Shown here: piece after piece, positions 30,549 to 42,216 of the stretch | How the letters are laid out: each line of letters opens with the position of its first letter | How positions within the stretch are numbered: position 1 is the stretch's first letter | From: Scilla litardierei | Lineage: Eukaryota > Streptophyta > Magnoliopsida > Asparagales > Asparagaceae | Length of the DNA stretch: 64,000 nt | Reading direction: 5' to 3' | Assembly (NCBI GenBank): GCA_030789695.1 | Contig: CM061142.1 | Span: forward strand, 601,781,659 to 601,845,658 | The notes under the pieces: generated by a model | Databases searched by the model: none | Told to the model about the DNA's origin: nothing | What the model saw: the letters and a program-made list of their open reading frames with translations, nothing else | Position numbers and translations under genes: made by a program

Positions 30549-33429
30549 AGGCTGCTTGTGTTCTTCGTTTTAGACTGTTTTTGTTGTCGATGCATAGCAC
30601 CAATACTCAATTTATGTTTGTCCTTGTTGGCCTTGTTCTGGGCCTTTAGACTCTTTCCTTTAGCCTGGTGGCTTTTCTGGATGTTGAACTTAAATTTTAA
30701 TATTTGGACATTGCTGAGATTTGGGATTTTATTTCTGTATCTCCTTGTGTTATTATCTTGTTCTGCTCGTGGTTACAGGGACCTGCGTATGTTTTATTGA
30801 CGCTTATCAGGCGTGTGGCTTCATAGCTCCACGTCTGTGCGGACCTTCTCACGTCTCGCCTCCATTTTAGGGAAGCGGGGCGTGACACTAGGGTACGGTC
30901 AAACTGTCAACCCCAATAATTGACTCCGGTTTGTTTCTATCGATCTTTAGTCCACTAATGTTGGACTTCTTCCAACATACTCTGATCAGAGGTTTTACTA
31001 AAGATCGAATTAACTCTACGACACTAACTCCCACTGACCGGGAGAGACGAATCCTCTCTTGGTCCTTATTCGCCTCGTACGCTTCAAGTGACACCCAATC
31101 AAAGACCTTTCGACAGGCCTAGCCTCGAAGCTAGGTCAATGATCTAAGTGCACTGTTCACGCACATGTTCGTAAAATGACCTCAAGTCAAAAGACCAACT
31201 TGCCTATCAGCACTAAGAGTTATCATTGACAGATTGGTCAATATAACCATATGATAACTCTTATGGATCGTTCAGTGAACTCATTCTCTAATGAGCACCT
31301 GTGTCTCATCTCTGACTTCGCCAAGTCAAACAATCATGCGATCATCGCCACCTCTAAACAGTGAAGACTAAGATACAATGGTCTATCCGATGTTTCGATA
31401 TCCTTGTCTCGAAACATCTACGACACGAACCCTTTTAGACTTATGCTACAGACGGTCAAACATTTCTCCATGATCGATATACTCATCTTGATACATATTT
31501 GACCTTGCATAAAGTCTCAGGACTTTACCTAAGTTACTATCTAATGTTAACTACATTATAATATAACTTAGATAAATTATTACCAAACATCTTACTGTTA
31601 TTTCGAACAAGATGTTTGTGCTATTCACACAAAGATAAATAGCCTTGAGGGCATCATCTCTCTACATCTCCCACTTGCACTTAGGCCCATTTATCCCGGT
31701 ATCTTATACCGTTTTTACACATAAGTGTTTCTAGACTTCATGTGGTAGAGCTTTCGTGAGTGGATCTGCAAAAACCGTCTACAATATAGACTTAAGGGGT
31801 TTCTATGTTCATGTTAGACCAAACATTTTAATCTCATTCAAATAATTCACTTGGTCTTCGGAATCCATAATATTTTATTTCCTTGGATCTTATCCAGCTC
31901 ATCGTACCTTATGATAATCATTTAAATTTGTTAGTGGTTATTTCAAATGGCTCATACCTATTTTTGATAAAGTATCAAACTCTTTGATTACTTTGTCAAA
32001 ATATATGTTCCATCCCTTTGTTGCCTCGCATGTAATTTATGCGCTCCCACTGACCTTGAAAACTTTCTGGCTAATTCATATAAGTTGGTTCGTCTAAATC
32101 ATATTTAGAAAAACGAACGTATAATCGAATGTTCCAATTTTCATAGTCATCATGAGCATTCTCATCGAGTTCGGTCCGAGTATATCCGTACACATCTGTT
32201 GGCGAGACAGTTTCAACATAATACATTTATAGGAATTAGGATGAAAACCGTTCTCAACCAACATAATTGTACTTCACTATTTTCCTTTCTTCTGCAATCT
32301 TCTAACTTGAAGATTTTCTTGCAGAAAATGAGGAAACATTTTCATTGGGCATGTAAACTAAATTCCAAAATTTATTTACGCACACAAACCTATTCTGATT
32401 GCATCAAGTTATAAATCGGAGTTACTACTCCGAATTTCATCCCAGAAGTTGACTAAGTCATCATAGATATGATGTCTAACTCGACAATTCGTCTCACGAG
32501 ATTCGAGTAATTATACAACTTCCTTACGATTGATTTAATGAATATTTTATTGATAATGTCCTCATAGAACATTATCAAAACATAAGCATTGCTATCTGGG
32601 AGTTAACCCAGAGGGATGACTTAACTCAGAGTCACTGGCTATGGATCGCACCAAGTCTAACTAAGTGCGATTCATATCTTTTAACACACCGATGTGTTAA
32701 CAGACTTGACCTGAGAGAAAATCACATTTTCTTTCAATTTCGCAAGATTTTATGTAACTAAGTATTTGACCATTCGATCTAATCGAATCAGTTTAAATAC
32801 TTTTGTCATTTTGTTCTTTATTTTATCAGACTTATGTTTCATCAAGAACATGCATCTTAATAAAATATACGAATAACTTATTTTGGTTAATCTAGACTCG
32901 GGTACATTAGTATGTACGAGACTGAGTTCGACAACTCATGCTCCCACTGTCTTACAGATGGGTTTCGGCCATTATATCTAAGAGGATAAGATTAACATGT
33001 GTCCGTAGACTTCATAATACAAGAGGTCAGACCCCTCTTTATGTGACTTGTGAAGCTTAGTCTCTTGATACGGTCTAGTCTATTTGCCATATAAGTTTGC
33101 TACTATCTTGTGTATTTATATATTAACATTTAATATATTATAGTTATTACAAATTACTAACACAAAACATTGCTTCAGAAGTAAGGTGACGACATTCGTC
33201 AAAATGTGTTAGACGTCTTTTGTATAACAATTATTCTGAAATCGTGACATCAAAATATGTCACATTTTTATTTCCTCCTATTTATGCCTTTACTAATGAT
33301 AAATATAACTAGCTTTCTCAATTGACTTTCCGGAGTGCCTTCTTCCTTTTCTAAATCATATTTAGATATTAAATAGCCCAACATAAATGTATAGCTATGC
33401 AAGCATATCATGTATCCAAACGCTTGAGC

Positions 33430-34425
33430 TTTGCAACCTTGAGTGAAGCTCAACACGTTACTTGTCTCAAGATCCGGTTGGGATGCATAGTCTTGCACCG
33501 CTCTTGCACTCGTATTCGACTCAAACAGTTTGATCGAATTCTCGAAGTTTGCGGATCAAAATTGTTTTTCCATACAACCTTGAGTGTAACTCGACAAGTT
33601 GTAGGGAGAAACATACTTCGAATATCCTATATGTTCAAGCTGCCCCATATATAGACGAGTGACATGTAGCGTGAATTTATTTGTTGGACCCAGAACTTAA
33701 TGAAATCATATTTCTTAAGTCTGTTCTTTAGAAGGTCATTTTAATGTCAACGAGAATATAGTTTAATTCTATCAATTAGAATTTAACTTGATATTCAATT
33801 AATCAACCTATTTAACCAGTTAACTAATTCCATTAAAATATTATATTTTGATTCCATTTGTAAACTTAGAACTTACCCTAGTTTAGCATATGTTCAATAT
33901 TAAATATAGGTAGAATGGCTTTTATCTATCTATATCCTCCCACTATTTTTACGATCATTTTTAAGCCTTAACAATGAACAATTTAATCGAATTAAATAAA
34001 TGGGTAAGAGATCCAATCACCCTGAGCCTAACAACCTTGAGTGTACCTCAACAAGTTGCTTGACTCTGTAATCGGAAGATGACTGTTTATCGATCATATC
34101 AGATATGACCCTCTTATCGGTTTTTACCCCTAGCCATTTGTGATCATGAGTGTGCTCATCCAAATCATAATGTCTAGTCTAGTCGGACCCTTGTTTTCGT
34201 GTCTAGCCTGACTTACCCCGGCGCTTGGTGTATTCACAACCCGTCGGTTTGGGTCAGGTCTTAGACTACATCTAGCCAGACTACATAATTGACTTAACTT
34301 ACGTCGGCGCTCGGTGTACTCACGACACGACGGTTTGGGTCAAGTCAAGATTTCATCTTATGTATTTAAGGAGTTGGTTTCTACAAGGTTGCCATGTCAT
34401 AGCTTGAGTGTAGCTCAACAACTGG
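33430..34425. repeat. Four dispersed CTTGAGTGTAxCTCxACAA hairpins
   Basis: Near-identical cores occur near 33438, 33579, 34033 and 34399. Each can form the loop of a hairpin because the flanking bases differ between copies but are partly self-complementary. For example, ACAAC/GTTGT flank the copy at 33579, extendable with TTTTTCCAT/AGGGAGAAA. Confidence 0.6.
34205..34345. repeat. Two copies of a CGGCGCTYGGTGTAYTCAC repeat
   Basis: CGGCGCTTGGTGTATTCAC (34220) and CGGCGCTCGGTGTACTCAC (34304), each followed by an ACxCGxCGGTTTGGGTCA(G/A)GTC stretch. Unit spacing is about 85 bp. Unknown role. Confidence 0.6.
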
Positions 34426-35218
34426 AACACTGGTCCTATAGTTGCCAACCCCTAAAACAAGGAGGGCTACTGTTAATCTTGAAGAAGATTATTAACGTAT
34501 TTGACTTAGATATAGTCCAGGGTGTCATATAATCATGATTCGCGTCATTGCGGTCCAGCGGAACACAGCCAGGGAATTGACTAAGCCAGGATCACTATCC
34601 CTTAGAAGGGTGATCCAACAAACTTAGCCAAGCACATTGACTGAAGCTTGTCATTTTTATATGTGTGCCATAGACTAAAAGGCTTTTATTAACAACTAAT
34701 TAATCCTATCAACTAGCTGCATCCTTAAATTCAAAATTTTAGGATTTGTTTAATAACTTTTATTAAATCCTTATCAACTATAAGGTCCACGTGCTATCCT
34801 AATCGTTATTAGGATTTTAATAAATTTATTAACAACACAAAAGCGAAATCCTTTAATGAGAATTAATATCATAACAATTAGAATTAAAATTTCATTAAAG
34901 GGACTACCCTAATCAGGAATTAGGTCTTAAAGTGTTGTTAATGTTTTATTAAAACATAACATGTCATTAGAATTTATCTCATAAATTTTTACGAGTTCTT
35001 TAATGGCTAACCTAAGAGGTTGTCTTGTGTTATCAAATAAGCGACAACTATTTAAAAATTAAATAGAATAATGTTTATCACATAAACAATTTTAGCATGC
35101 ATACTGAAAATTTAACATTTAAATTTAAAATTATGATTTTTAAAACATTTTATTTTATCTCATAAAATAAAAACTTGTTTTTAAAAAATCACAAAATTTG
35201 CATGTTAGTTAAAATATT

Positions 35219-35600
35219 TATCGCATAAAATTTTTAAACTTTTAAAATCAGTTTTAAAAATATCACATAAATTTAAAACATCATTTTAAAAAATTCATGT
35301 TTAAAATTTTTTATCACATAAAAATATTTAAACATCTAAAATCATTTCAAACTTATCGCATAAAGTTTTAAAGTTTTAAAATCAGTTTTAAAATCATCAC
35401 ATAAATTTAAAACATCATTTTTAAAATTTCAAGTTTAAAATTTTATCATATAAAATATTTAGACATTTAAAATGTTTTTAAACTTATCGCATGAATTTAA
35501 GGAAACATTTTAAAAGGCATCTAAAATATTTTTAAAATTATCTCATAACTTTAAAAAATTTTAAAAGCATTTCAATTAACTAATCGCAGTCCTAGATCAG
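35219..35600. repeat. 131-135-bp AT-rich tandem repeat in the copia A leader
   Basis: Unit starts TATCGCATAAA at 35219, 35354 and 35485 (third copy partial and diverged). It includes CATCACATAAATTTAAAACATC. It lies between the primer-binding site and the expected gag. Confidence 0.65.
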
Positions 35601-35611
35601 CATACAGAGAT

Positions 35612-35624
35612 GGCTTTGATACCA
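35612..35624 (-). other. Primer-binding site of copia A
   Basis: Minus strand TGGTATCAAAGCC, a one-base variant of the initiator-Met tRNA site, one base inside the 5' LTR boundary. Confidence 0.85.
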
Positions 35625-35625
35625 C

Positions 35626-35932
35626 TGACGGGTTTTCTAGGACCCGTAGGGCACAAAAACTCTATTCCCGTCCTAAGTCGGACGGAACATAAACATAAAA
35701 TACGCAGCGGAAAACTTATTTTAATCTAATTAACATGCAACCCTAAGGAACCAGACCCTCTTAGCCAGGATCTCTGCCAACTTGGGGTGGATCTGAACTC
35801 CCCAAGAGGGATATAAACTACTGGGAATAATTAAAACGAAAGCTTATAAAACACATACCTGGAATCTCAACCCTGGGCGGGCAAGATGTTCCGCACCGTC
35901 TTTCGAGCCGCTCCTCGTCCCACGTCGAGCCG
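35626..35932 (-). repeat. 5' LTR of copia A, proximal part
   Basis: First 307 bp of the right-hand LTR, matching 19649-19955. It is cut at AGCCG by the Athila-type insertion and continues at 47621. Confidence 0.88.
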
Positions 35933-36298
35933 TGATCGTGCCCCGATGTGCACACGCACCCAGGACAGGGGACTAACCAGTCTTACCGCAAGCGCACGGT
36001 GTAGCGGCGAGCGGGTATCGAACACGAGGAGGGCAAACGACGATGTCTTCTTCAATTCACCTGGCTATAAGAACAGTCGAGAAATATTCGCAATAAAGCG
36101 GTCACAGTCGTTCAATCATATAAAGGAAATATCAAATTAATAAAGACGCCTAGAGATAGGGAATCCCTGCTACAAACTGTACCTCGTCATTGTGATTCGT
36201 AGGTTTCACAATTGCTAGACTTGCAATTCAGGTGAACTAGTTGCAACTAAATGTAGAACCAAGCTCACGCTCTCGCGCTATTTCCGGTCTATAGCAAA

Positions 36299-36600
36299 CC
36301 TAGGGTAGGGTCCAATCTCTTGCAAACCCTAACCTAGGCAAGCTAGCGTGAAGAACAACATCATTGTTCAATCGTATCTCGAGCCCACTCTCGTGCAAAC
36401 TCGAGCTACGACCTAGGTTGGGATAGTTTCTACCCATCCAATCTCTTACAAACGGGTATTGGTATAGAATTGCAATCGAAAACCCTAGTTTCGGTCCAAT
36501 CTCTTGCAAACCGATTCCAGAGAAATCCAATTGTAACCCAATTCGAATTTCTAGGTCTTCCTATCGAGTTGGGATCCAATCTCTTGCAAATCCCAATCGG
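36299..36600 (-). repeat. Five hairpins with a near-constant loop and variable stems
   Basis: The 14-base string CCAATCTCTTGCAA (minus strand TTGCAAGAGATTGG) occurs four times, once with one change, plus a diverged fifth (36384-36399). Each copy is flanked by different but complementary arms: CCTAGGGTAGGGT/ACCCTAACCTAGG (36299-36338), TCGTATCTCGAG/CTCGAGCTACGA (36372-36411), TACCCAT/ACGGGTA (near 36431-36458), TCGGT/ACCGA (36491-36514), TTGGGAT/ATCCCAA (36569-36596). It lies in the transcribed leader, downstream of the TATA box. The 5' LTR repeats it at about 46172-46470. Confidence 0.85.
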
Positions 36601-36983
36601 TATGAATCCCTAGCTATTCGTATTAAATTAATCCCAAACTAACCCTAATCAATTCTAGCAATAATTTCACCAATTCATCACAAATTAGAAATAGGGTTCG
36701 TAGGGTTCATCCCCACGCCCTAAGACGATAGAACTACTCACAATTCATAATGCAAATCATTAGAAATTCAATAATAAAAACAATAGAATTCATTGCAATA
36801 GACAATATATCAATAAAAATGAGGTTTTTGATAGAGAGAAAGACAAACCAATGAAGATTCAATAGCATCCAACAAATCAACACTTTTTCTCTCTCCCAAA
36901 AGAACTAAATCTAATCTCCTAAAAAGTAATCTAAAAAGGCTGCAAAAAGTTCTGAAAAAGCTCTCTAAACTAGGTTAAAAACT

Positions 36984-36998
36984 GGGGTTAAATACCCC
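36984..36998 (-). promoter_or_regulatory. TATA box of the Athila-type LTR
   Basis: Minus strand GGGGTATTTAACCCC, just downstream of the palindrome array. The TATA element is itself inside a palindrome. Confidence 0.6.
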
Positions 36999-37077
36999 CC
37001 AAAATCTCCCAAAAAACTGTCAAAATTGCCCCTGCGCAGCCTAAAAATCGCAATTTATGCTACAGGCAGCGCGGCTC

Positions 37078-37447
37078 ACTCGGCCGAGTGACAAATGTCA
37101 TTCGGCCGAGTGACAAACCCTGACGGATTCCAGTAAGTCTGGACTTTTGGGGGTCGGCTCCTCGGGAGTCACTCGGCCGAGTGACTTTCTTTGCTTCGGC
37201 CGAGGGGACTTCTTCACTCGGCCGAGTCGGAACTCGGGACTGCACCGACGGATTACAGTAAGTCTGGGATTTTTGCTTGCCGTCGTCTTGATGCCACTCG
37301 GGTGAGTGGTGTCTCCGTGGTTCGGCCGAGTGGGCTGGCGACAGTCGACCGAGTGCACGCTGATACTCAGTCTGTTGCGTGTCCGATCTGGCCGGCCGAG
37401 CGGGCTTTCGATGGTCGGCCGAGTGACTCCTTCACTCGGCCGAGTGA
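37078..37447. repeat. CACTCGGCCGAGTG palindrome array in the LTR
   Basis: About eleven copies of a palindrome whose best form is CACTCGGCCGAGTG (37078, 37170, 37433), with half-degenerate forms such as CACTCGGGTGAGTG (37296). Spacing is irregular. The 5' LTR copy is at about 46950-47325. Confidence 0.85.
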
Positions 37448-37741
37448 CATGCTGAAAATGCCCAATCTTCGTATTTTTGCTCCCTTGTCGTTCTTACGAC
37501 GTTCTTTCTTCTTCCACTCCTCTCCAATCGTAGAATTCCCCTCAAAAGAGTCACGGGTGACACTCCGGACTGGGTGCATCTCAGAATCACTCCAAATCGC
37601 TCCAAATCTCCTGAAATACGACAAAAACAAGAAATCGTGAAAAGCATCGCAATATTGTCGAATAATCGTGAAAAATGCGATATGGGCGATCAAAATGGCA
37701 TGCAAACATGCAGAAAAAAGGTGTAAAATATGGAGTGATTA

Positions 37742-37758
37742 AAATCTCCCAAGCTTAC
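37742..37758 (-). other. Polypurine tract of the Athila-type element
   Basis: Minus strand GGTAAGCTTGGGAGATT next to the LTR, preceded by CCTCGAGGACGAGTAAG. The 'ctcgaggacgag ... aagcttgggag' context is usual before the 3' LTR of Athila/Tat elements. Confidence 0.8.
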
Positions 37759-37799
37759 CTCTTACTCGTCCTCGAGGAAGATGAGTAAAAAGCGAACCC

Positions 37800-39760
37800 G
37801 GTGGATAAAGATAATGGAAGCGATGGAAAAAGAGGAAAATGAAAAACGGAAAAACAAAATAGAAAACGAAGAAGGAAGCTGCTAGATCATTTTTCTCAGG
37901 ACGTGGGTTTTGCTTACTCATATAGCACGCATCGAATACAAAACACATGTCAAAAACTTTTATCTCGATATCATAGTATAATGGTGCATTTGAAATAGAA
38001 AACTCAAGAATATCAATATAGCATGAAAAATGGAATAATTCTAGAATTAACATCGTCTGAAGCATCTAAAGCGGTATACAAAATCGTAGATCACACACTT
38101 TTCAATTGAATGCTTTCTATAAGGAGTATAAGAGATATCACACAATAGAGTAGTAAGAATAGAAAAGTGTGGTTTTCATGAAATGAATGCTAAGCGTAGA
38201 TTTCTGGATTTCGTGAAACTTTTAGCAATCTCACCGAGTATAAAATATTACTTAGCCTAGGTTGTCATGCACCGTCCAGTAGTCACTCTCTCACACATCA
38301 TTGGATTCCCTCCCCCAAGCTTATCCATAAGCGTGGTGGCATAAACAAAACAATATTTATATTCCCCGTTTCTTTTGAAGCTCCAAAAGTCAAAGAAATA
38401 AAAATAAAAGCGAAAGGGGGAAGAAAGAGAGAAAGGGTATGAGATGGGATCGTTTTCGAATTTCTTTTCTCTTTTCTTTTCCTTTTCCTCAAATCTTTTT
38501 CTTTTTCTTTTTTTTTCATTTATACACAAATGATCCCAAATCAAAAGAGAAGGATATACAAGTATTTTTTTCTTTTTGGTTTTGGCGAATTTGGAGCATG
38601 GAATATAATATCGGGGGAGATGCCAATAATAGAATTGCTAAGGGGAGATTCACCAATGAATTTAAAATAGAGAAATAATGTTCAAGATATGTGGAGAAAG
38701 AAATAAATGTATCTCTCGGTTCACTCTATAGGACGTGCATGACAACTTCAACAGGGTAATTTAATCTACTCAGTTTAATCTTTAAAAGCAAACTAGTCCA
38801 GATATATCAATGCCAGCAAACATTCAATTAACCTGAAGTGAAGCGTACAAATCATGCAATAAGAAGTGATATGAGAAAGGAAAGCAGTACTCCAGATATA
38901 AGCAAACAATGCATGAATCTTGGTGTGTTTTCTACGATAACATACATATGAATTATCAGACATCAGCTAATAATAGAATTTCATCTATTTTCATACGGAA
39001 AAAGAGGTGGGTTACTATTTCTAAATGCAAAGCAGAACATAGCATATGATATCAGAAACAAAAGCTATGACATGACAAAATTAGCATGCATATAGAGAAA
39101 AGCTAACACCACGTCATCGTCATCACAGAAAAATCATCTCTAGCAAAAGATGAAAGAAATAAAGATAAAAGAAAATAGAACTATTTACAATGCAGCACAC
39201 AAGGAAAATAAGAAAAACGTGATGCATGGCAAAAAATGAAAAAGTGATGGAAAATGGGTGCAAAAGCGGATAAAAACGTGAAAAAACTAAAAAATAAAGG
39301 TGATAAAAGCAAAAAGTGTGAGAACTCACTCCCCCAAGCTAAAGTGCACAGTGTCCTCAATGTGCAAAGTGTGGCACACCGAGAGACGTGAAATGGGCGG
39401 GGTGGGTGAGGATGCATGCATGATAAAAAGAAAGAAAAATAAACTAAAAATATGATGCAGATATGAATGATGCATGCAAAGATTAGAGTGATGCAGGTAA
39501 TGTGTCACCAAAAATACTCTTCCTCTCTCCCAAAAAAAGATATAAAATGATGTGATCATAACAGGGACCAAAATAGTGAGGGGAGGAGGGGGGGCAAAAA
39601 ATATCTCCAGGACCAGCAGAGAATGGGCAGCATAACGACAAAAAAGATCAATGGCATCAAGGGTGTGCCTAAGCTGGTGGTGCTGCACCATCTCCGTCCT
39701 GTGGCGGAGGTGGTGGTGGAGGCGGTGGTCGAGGTGTCTGCTGGGTGGGTGGGTGTAGTG
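37800..39760. other. Non-coding 3' region of the Athila-type element
   Basis: A-rich on the plus strand with low-complexity stretches. A CCCCCAAGCT motif recurs near 38310 and 39332, echoing the polypurine tract. I see no coding domain here. Confidence 0.5.
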
Positions 39761-39767
39761 GAGGGAG

Positions 39768-41702
39768 TCACGCCAGGATCTGATTCAGGCAAGCCTGAAT
39801 ATCGGGAAGCATGGCGACGCAGGACTCCACGGAACTGACCGTGGCAGAGAGAGCCCTAAAATCGCCTCTGAGTCCACTCACCGCCCCCTCAAGAGCACGA
39901 AGGCTCTGAAGTAGAGTGTCAGGGGGTGGTGGAGCGGAGGGACGAATATGTCTAGGCTGTGAAGGACGGGGCTGTCGGACACGGGCCGTGTAAGTAATCG
40001 GCCCAGCAGGAAAGTGCGGGAAGGGGGCTGTGCTCACTAGTGGATGCCCAGCCGTAGTGTGAGGCTGGGACGCAGGCTGGGACGAGGAGGCAGCAGTAGT
40101 AGTGGTGGAAGACAAAATCGGCGACGAGGCAGCAAGAGAGGTCGGTGACACAGGTGTGAGGACAGACGTCACGACACTCTCGGATAGGACGGCTGCGGTG
40201 GAGACAGAAGGGTCGACCACTGGGGTGGAAGTGTAAGGACCAAAAGGTGACACCCCAGCGGACAACAAGCTGGATAGGGTCTGCACAACAGCAGGGAAGG
40301 AAGGCTCGTCGCTCTCAAGGATAGTGGGTGGACGCTCAGGAAGAAGTGAGGAAATAGGCTCAACCGAGATAGGCACAGCAGTGGTAGTGGTGGTGGACGT
40401 GGTGGACGACTCAGCAAGGGTACTCCCGACACTGACAGAAGTGGGGACAGAAGTGCTGGGAGGTGCAGACAGTGTAGGCTTGGGCTGAGGGATCACGGGG
40501 TCAACGGGTGCAGGTGGTGCCTGCTCAGCTCCCTCAGCCTCAAGTACGTAGGCAGCTGGGATGAGGAGATCCATTGCTGGGATCCAATCCTCGTGGGCCG
40601 GTCCAATATGTGTCCGAGCGGGGCTCGGGAGGATCATGTAATCGGTACTAAAAGGACCGTGCAACCACATCCAGTGCCGCTGGCCGTGGGGACGAAGCAT
40701 CTTCATCCGGGCCATAACGTCTATCGATAGTGCAGTGGGGCCCGGGGCTCGTCAAAGGTCAGCAGGTAGGTCCACGCCAGTCATCAGGGCTAGCAGAGTA
40801 ATCAGACCGCAGCAGCAAATAGGTGAGCGAGTGCCCACCGAAATGATGATGCGGTCTAAAAACCAGCTAACAATATTAATCTCAACGGCGGGGACCAGGT
40901 TGTCGCTACCCCTATCCAGAACTCTGGGGCGAGTCATCACGTAGAGCATGTAGAGCTCAGGCGTAGACATCGTCCCAGGTTCGTACCTCGCTAAGAAAGT
41001 GGTCGCCATGAGGCACTGGGGCAATGCAGAGGCAGGGGTGTAGGATGGCTGAGGCCTTGGCCCTACTAGGGTCAAAGCCATGGTAGGAGCCCGTGATCCG
41101 TGTCCAGAATGTGGAAGTGTCTAACGACGGTGGTGGGATGTGAGTGGATGCGTAGGCTCGGTCGGGGACAGGGACATCAGGCCACTGGAAGAACGCACGA
41201 AGAATGGCGAGAGTGACCTCGCACTCTCGATCCATCAGGCGGAATGTGCATCCTCCAGGGGTCCGGGCTATCGAGCTAAGAACCTCAAGTGTCGGACGGA
41301 CGTAGGTGTTCGCTGACACAGACAAGAAGGCGCGTCAACCCACGTTGTCGTACAACGTGAGCATCCCCTCTAGTACCCCTAGGCGATCAAGGTCTGCTAA
41401 ATGTGCGAACCTAGAGGTCACTATCGAGCGCTGGGTGATACGCTCAAATCAGACGCGCTGTGCGTCGTCTCTGAACGTGATCCCCAACGGCCCGACGGCG
41501 GGAGCCGGTGGTGGCTGTGCGTGGATGGGATCGGTGGGAAGCGGCTGTGTGGGTGGTGGTGGCTGTGGCGGGCTAGGTGGAGGGGAGTCCTCCCTAGCGT
41601 GAGAGGGACCGGGCTCATTGATCCGCCTCTGCTTGGGGGCGGATCCCCGCATGTGTGGCCTAGTACGGGGCAGCATGTGTGCCGCGAGTGCTCACCCAAC
41701 AA
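39768..41702 (-). pseudogene. ATHILA ORF-1 family protein, frameshifted
   Basis: The N-terminal part (from about 41676) is basic and Pro-rich (MLPRTRPHMRGSAPKQRRIN). A domain matching the ATHILA ORF family follows: FERITQRSIVTSRFAHLADL, then YVRPTLEVLSSI, FRLMDRECEVTLAILRAFFQ and FWTRITGSYHGFDPSRAK (41480-40960). After stops the 40715-39768 frame is open for 315 codons: a Pro/Ser/Thr-rich mucin-like stretch, then a C-terminal helix ending LPDIQACLNQILA. Proteins of this family lie outside gag-pol in Athila elements; their function is unknown. At least two frame breaks (near 41330 and 40950) exclude a full product. Confidence 0.75.
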
Positions 41703-42216
41703 AAATATAATGCGGCGTGCTCAATAAAAGGAACGAGTGTACCTGAACACGCCGCAAGAGCAAATCAGCAAGTGTGTGTGAAGAGTGCCGCCTCCGCAAA
41801 GCCAAAAGCGCGTCCAGAAGCTCCCCAAAGCTCCTCCAAGATAGCATGCAAATCAAACAATGATATCAGCAGATAATATTCAAAATACATGGGGGAGATG
41901 GGGTATAATAGATAGATAAACAAATTAATTTGATTTTTGGGCTCAACGGGTCTGCGGATCGAGAGAAACAAGGAGAAAATAGGATTTTTGGGGCAAACCG
42001 AGGTGATAGGGGGCAAACCGAGGCGGCGCCGACGAGGTGGAAGGCGGCCGGTGAGGTGGAAGGCTAGGAGGGGAGTTCGATCGTCGGTCGGGGTGGGTTG
42101 GTTCGAGTGCGGGAGCTCTTGCAGCGGGCGAGGGGAGATGAAGAGACGTGGGCTCGGGCGAAATCGGGCGAAATCGGGCGAAATTGGGGTTTTAGAAAAT
42201 CGCGCCCGCGCCTCAG

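Larger units (their letters stand above)
21212..30887 (+). mobile_element. Tekay-2: Tekay/Del-type chromovirus
   Basis: 9.7-kb element inserted in the internal region of copia A, flanked by perfect CTAGG duplications (21207-21211 and 30888-30892). LTRs begin TGTAACGACTGGG and end TGACA. The gag has two stops and pol is deleted in integrase, so it cannot move alone. The LTRs are nearly identical except for a MITE and extra TA repeats in the 3' copy. Confidence 0.94.
27988..30887 (+). repeat. 3' LTR of Tekay-2
   Basis: 2900 bp; 457 bp longer than the 5' copy because of the 402-bp MITE at 28049 and an expanded (TA)n tract (28451-28501). TATA box at 29185-29196. Confidence 0.92.
30893..35625 (-). 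pseudogene. Decayed internal region of copia A
   Basis: Read on the minus strand from the primer-binding site at 35624. An AT-rich leader holds tandem repeats (35219-35600). Farther on, coding sequence is hard to recognise. The clearest trace is the end of RNase H at about 31790-31720, where the minus strand encodes ADPLTKALPHEV, the standard copia C-terminal motif. A polypurine-like CAAGTGGGAGATGT follows at 31664-31677, then about 770 bp of non-coding DNA to the Tekay-2 insertion. I could not identify gag, integrase or the RT active site. The region also contains hairpin-type repeats (33430-34450). Confidence 0.55.
35933..37741 (-). repeat. 3' LTR of the Athila-type element
   Basis: Contains, on the minus strand, the palindrome array (37447 to 37078), a TATA box (36998 to 36984) and the hairpin series (36605 to 36299). 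Reading frames inside are shared with the other LTR only because the LTRs are alike. Confidence 0.9.

Noticed and set aside
36299..36340. Telomere-like CCCTAA strings
   Set aside because: Only isolated occurrences within a hairpin stem; no tandem (CCCTAAA)n.
37078..37447. CRISPR-like appearance of regularly recurring palindromes
   Set aside because: Motifs are 10-14 bp, spacing is irregular, no cas genes are near and the context is plant retroelements.
37191..37640. 149-codon ORF repeated at 47065-47514
   Set aside because: It lies across the palindrome array and U3 of the Athila-type LTR, antisense to the element; repeated only because the LTRs are.
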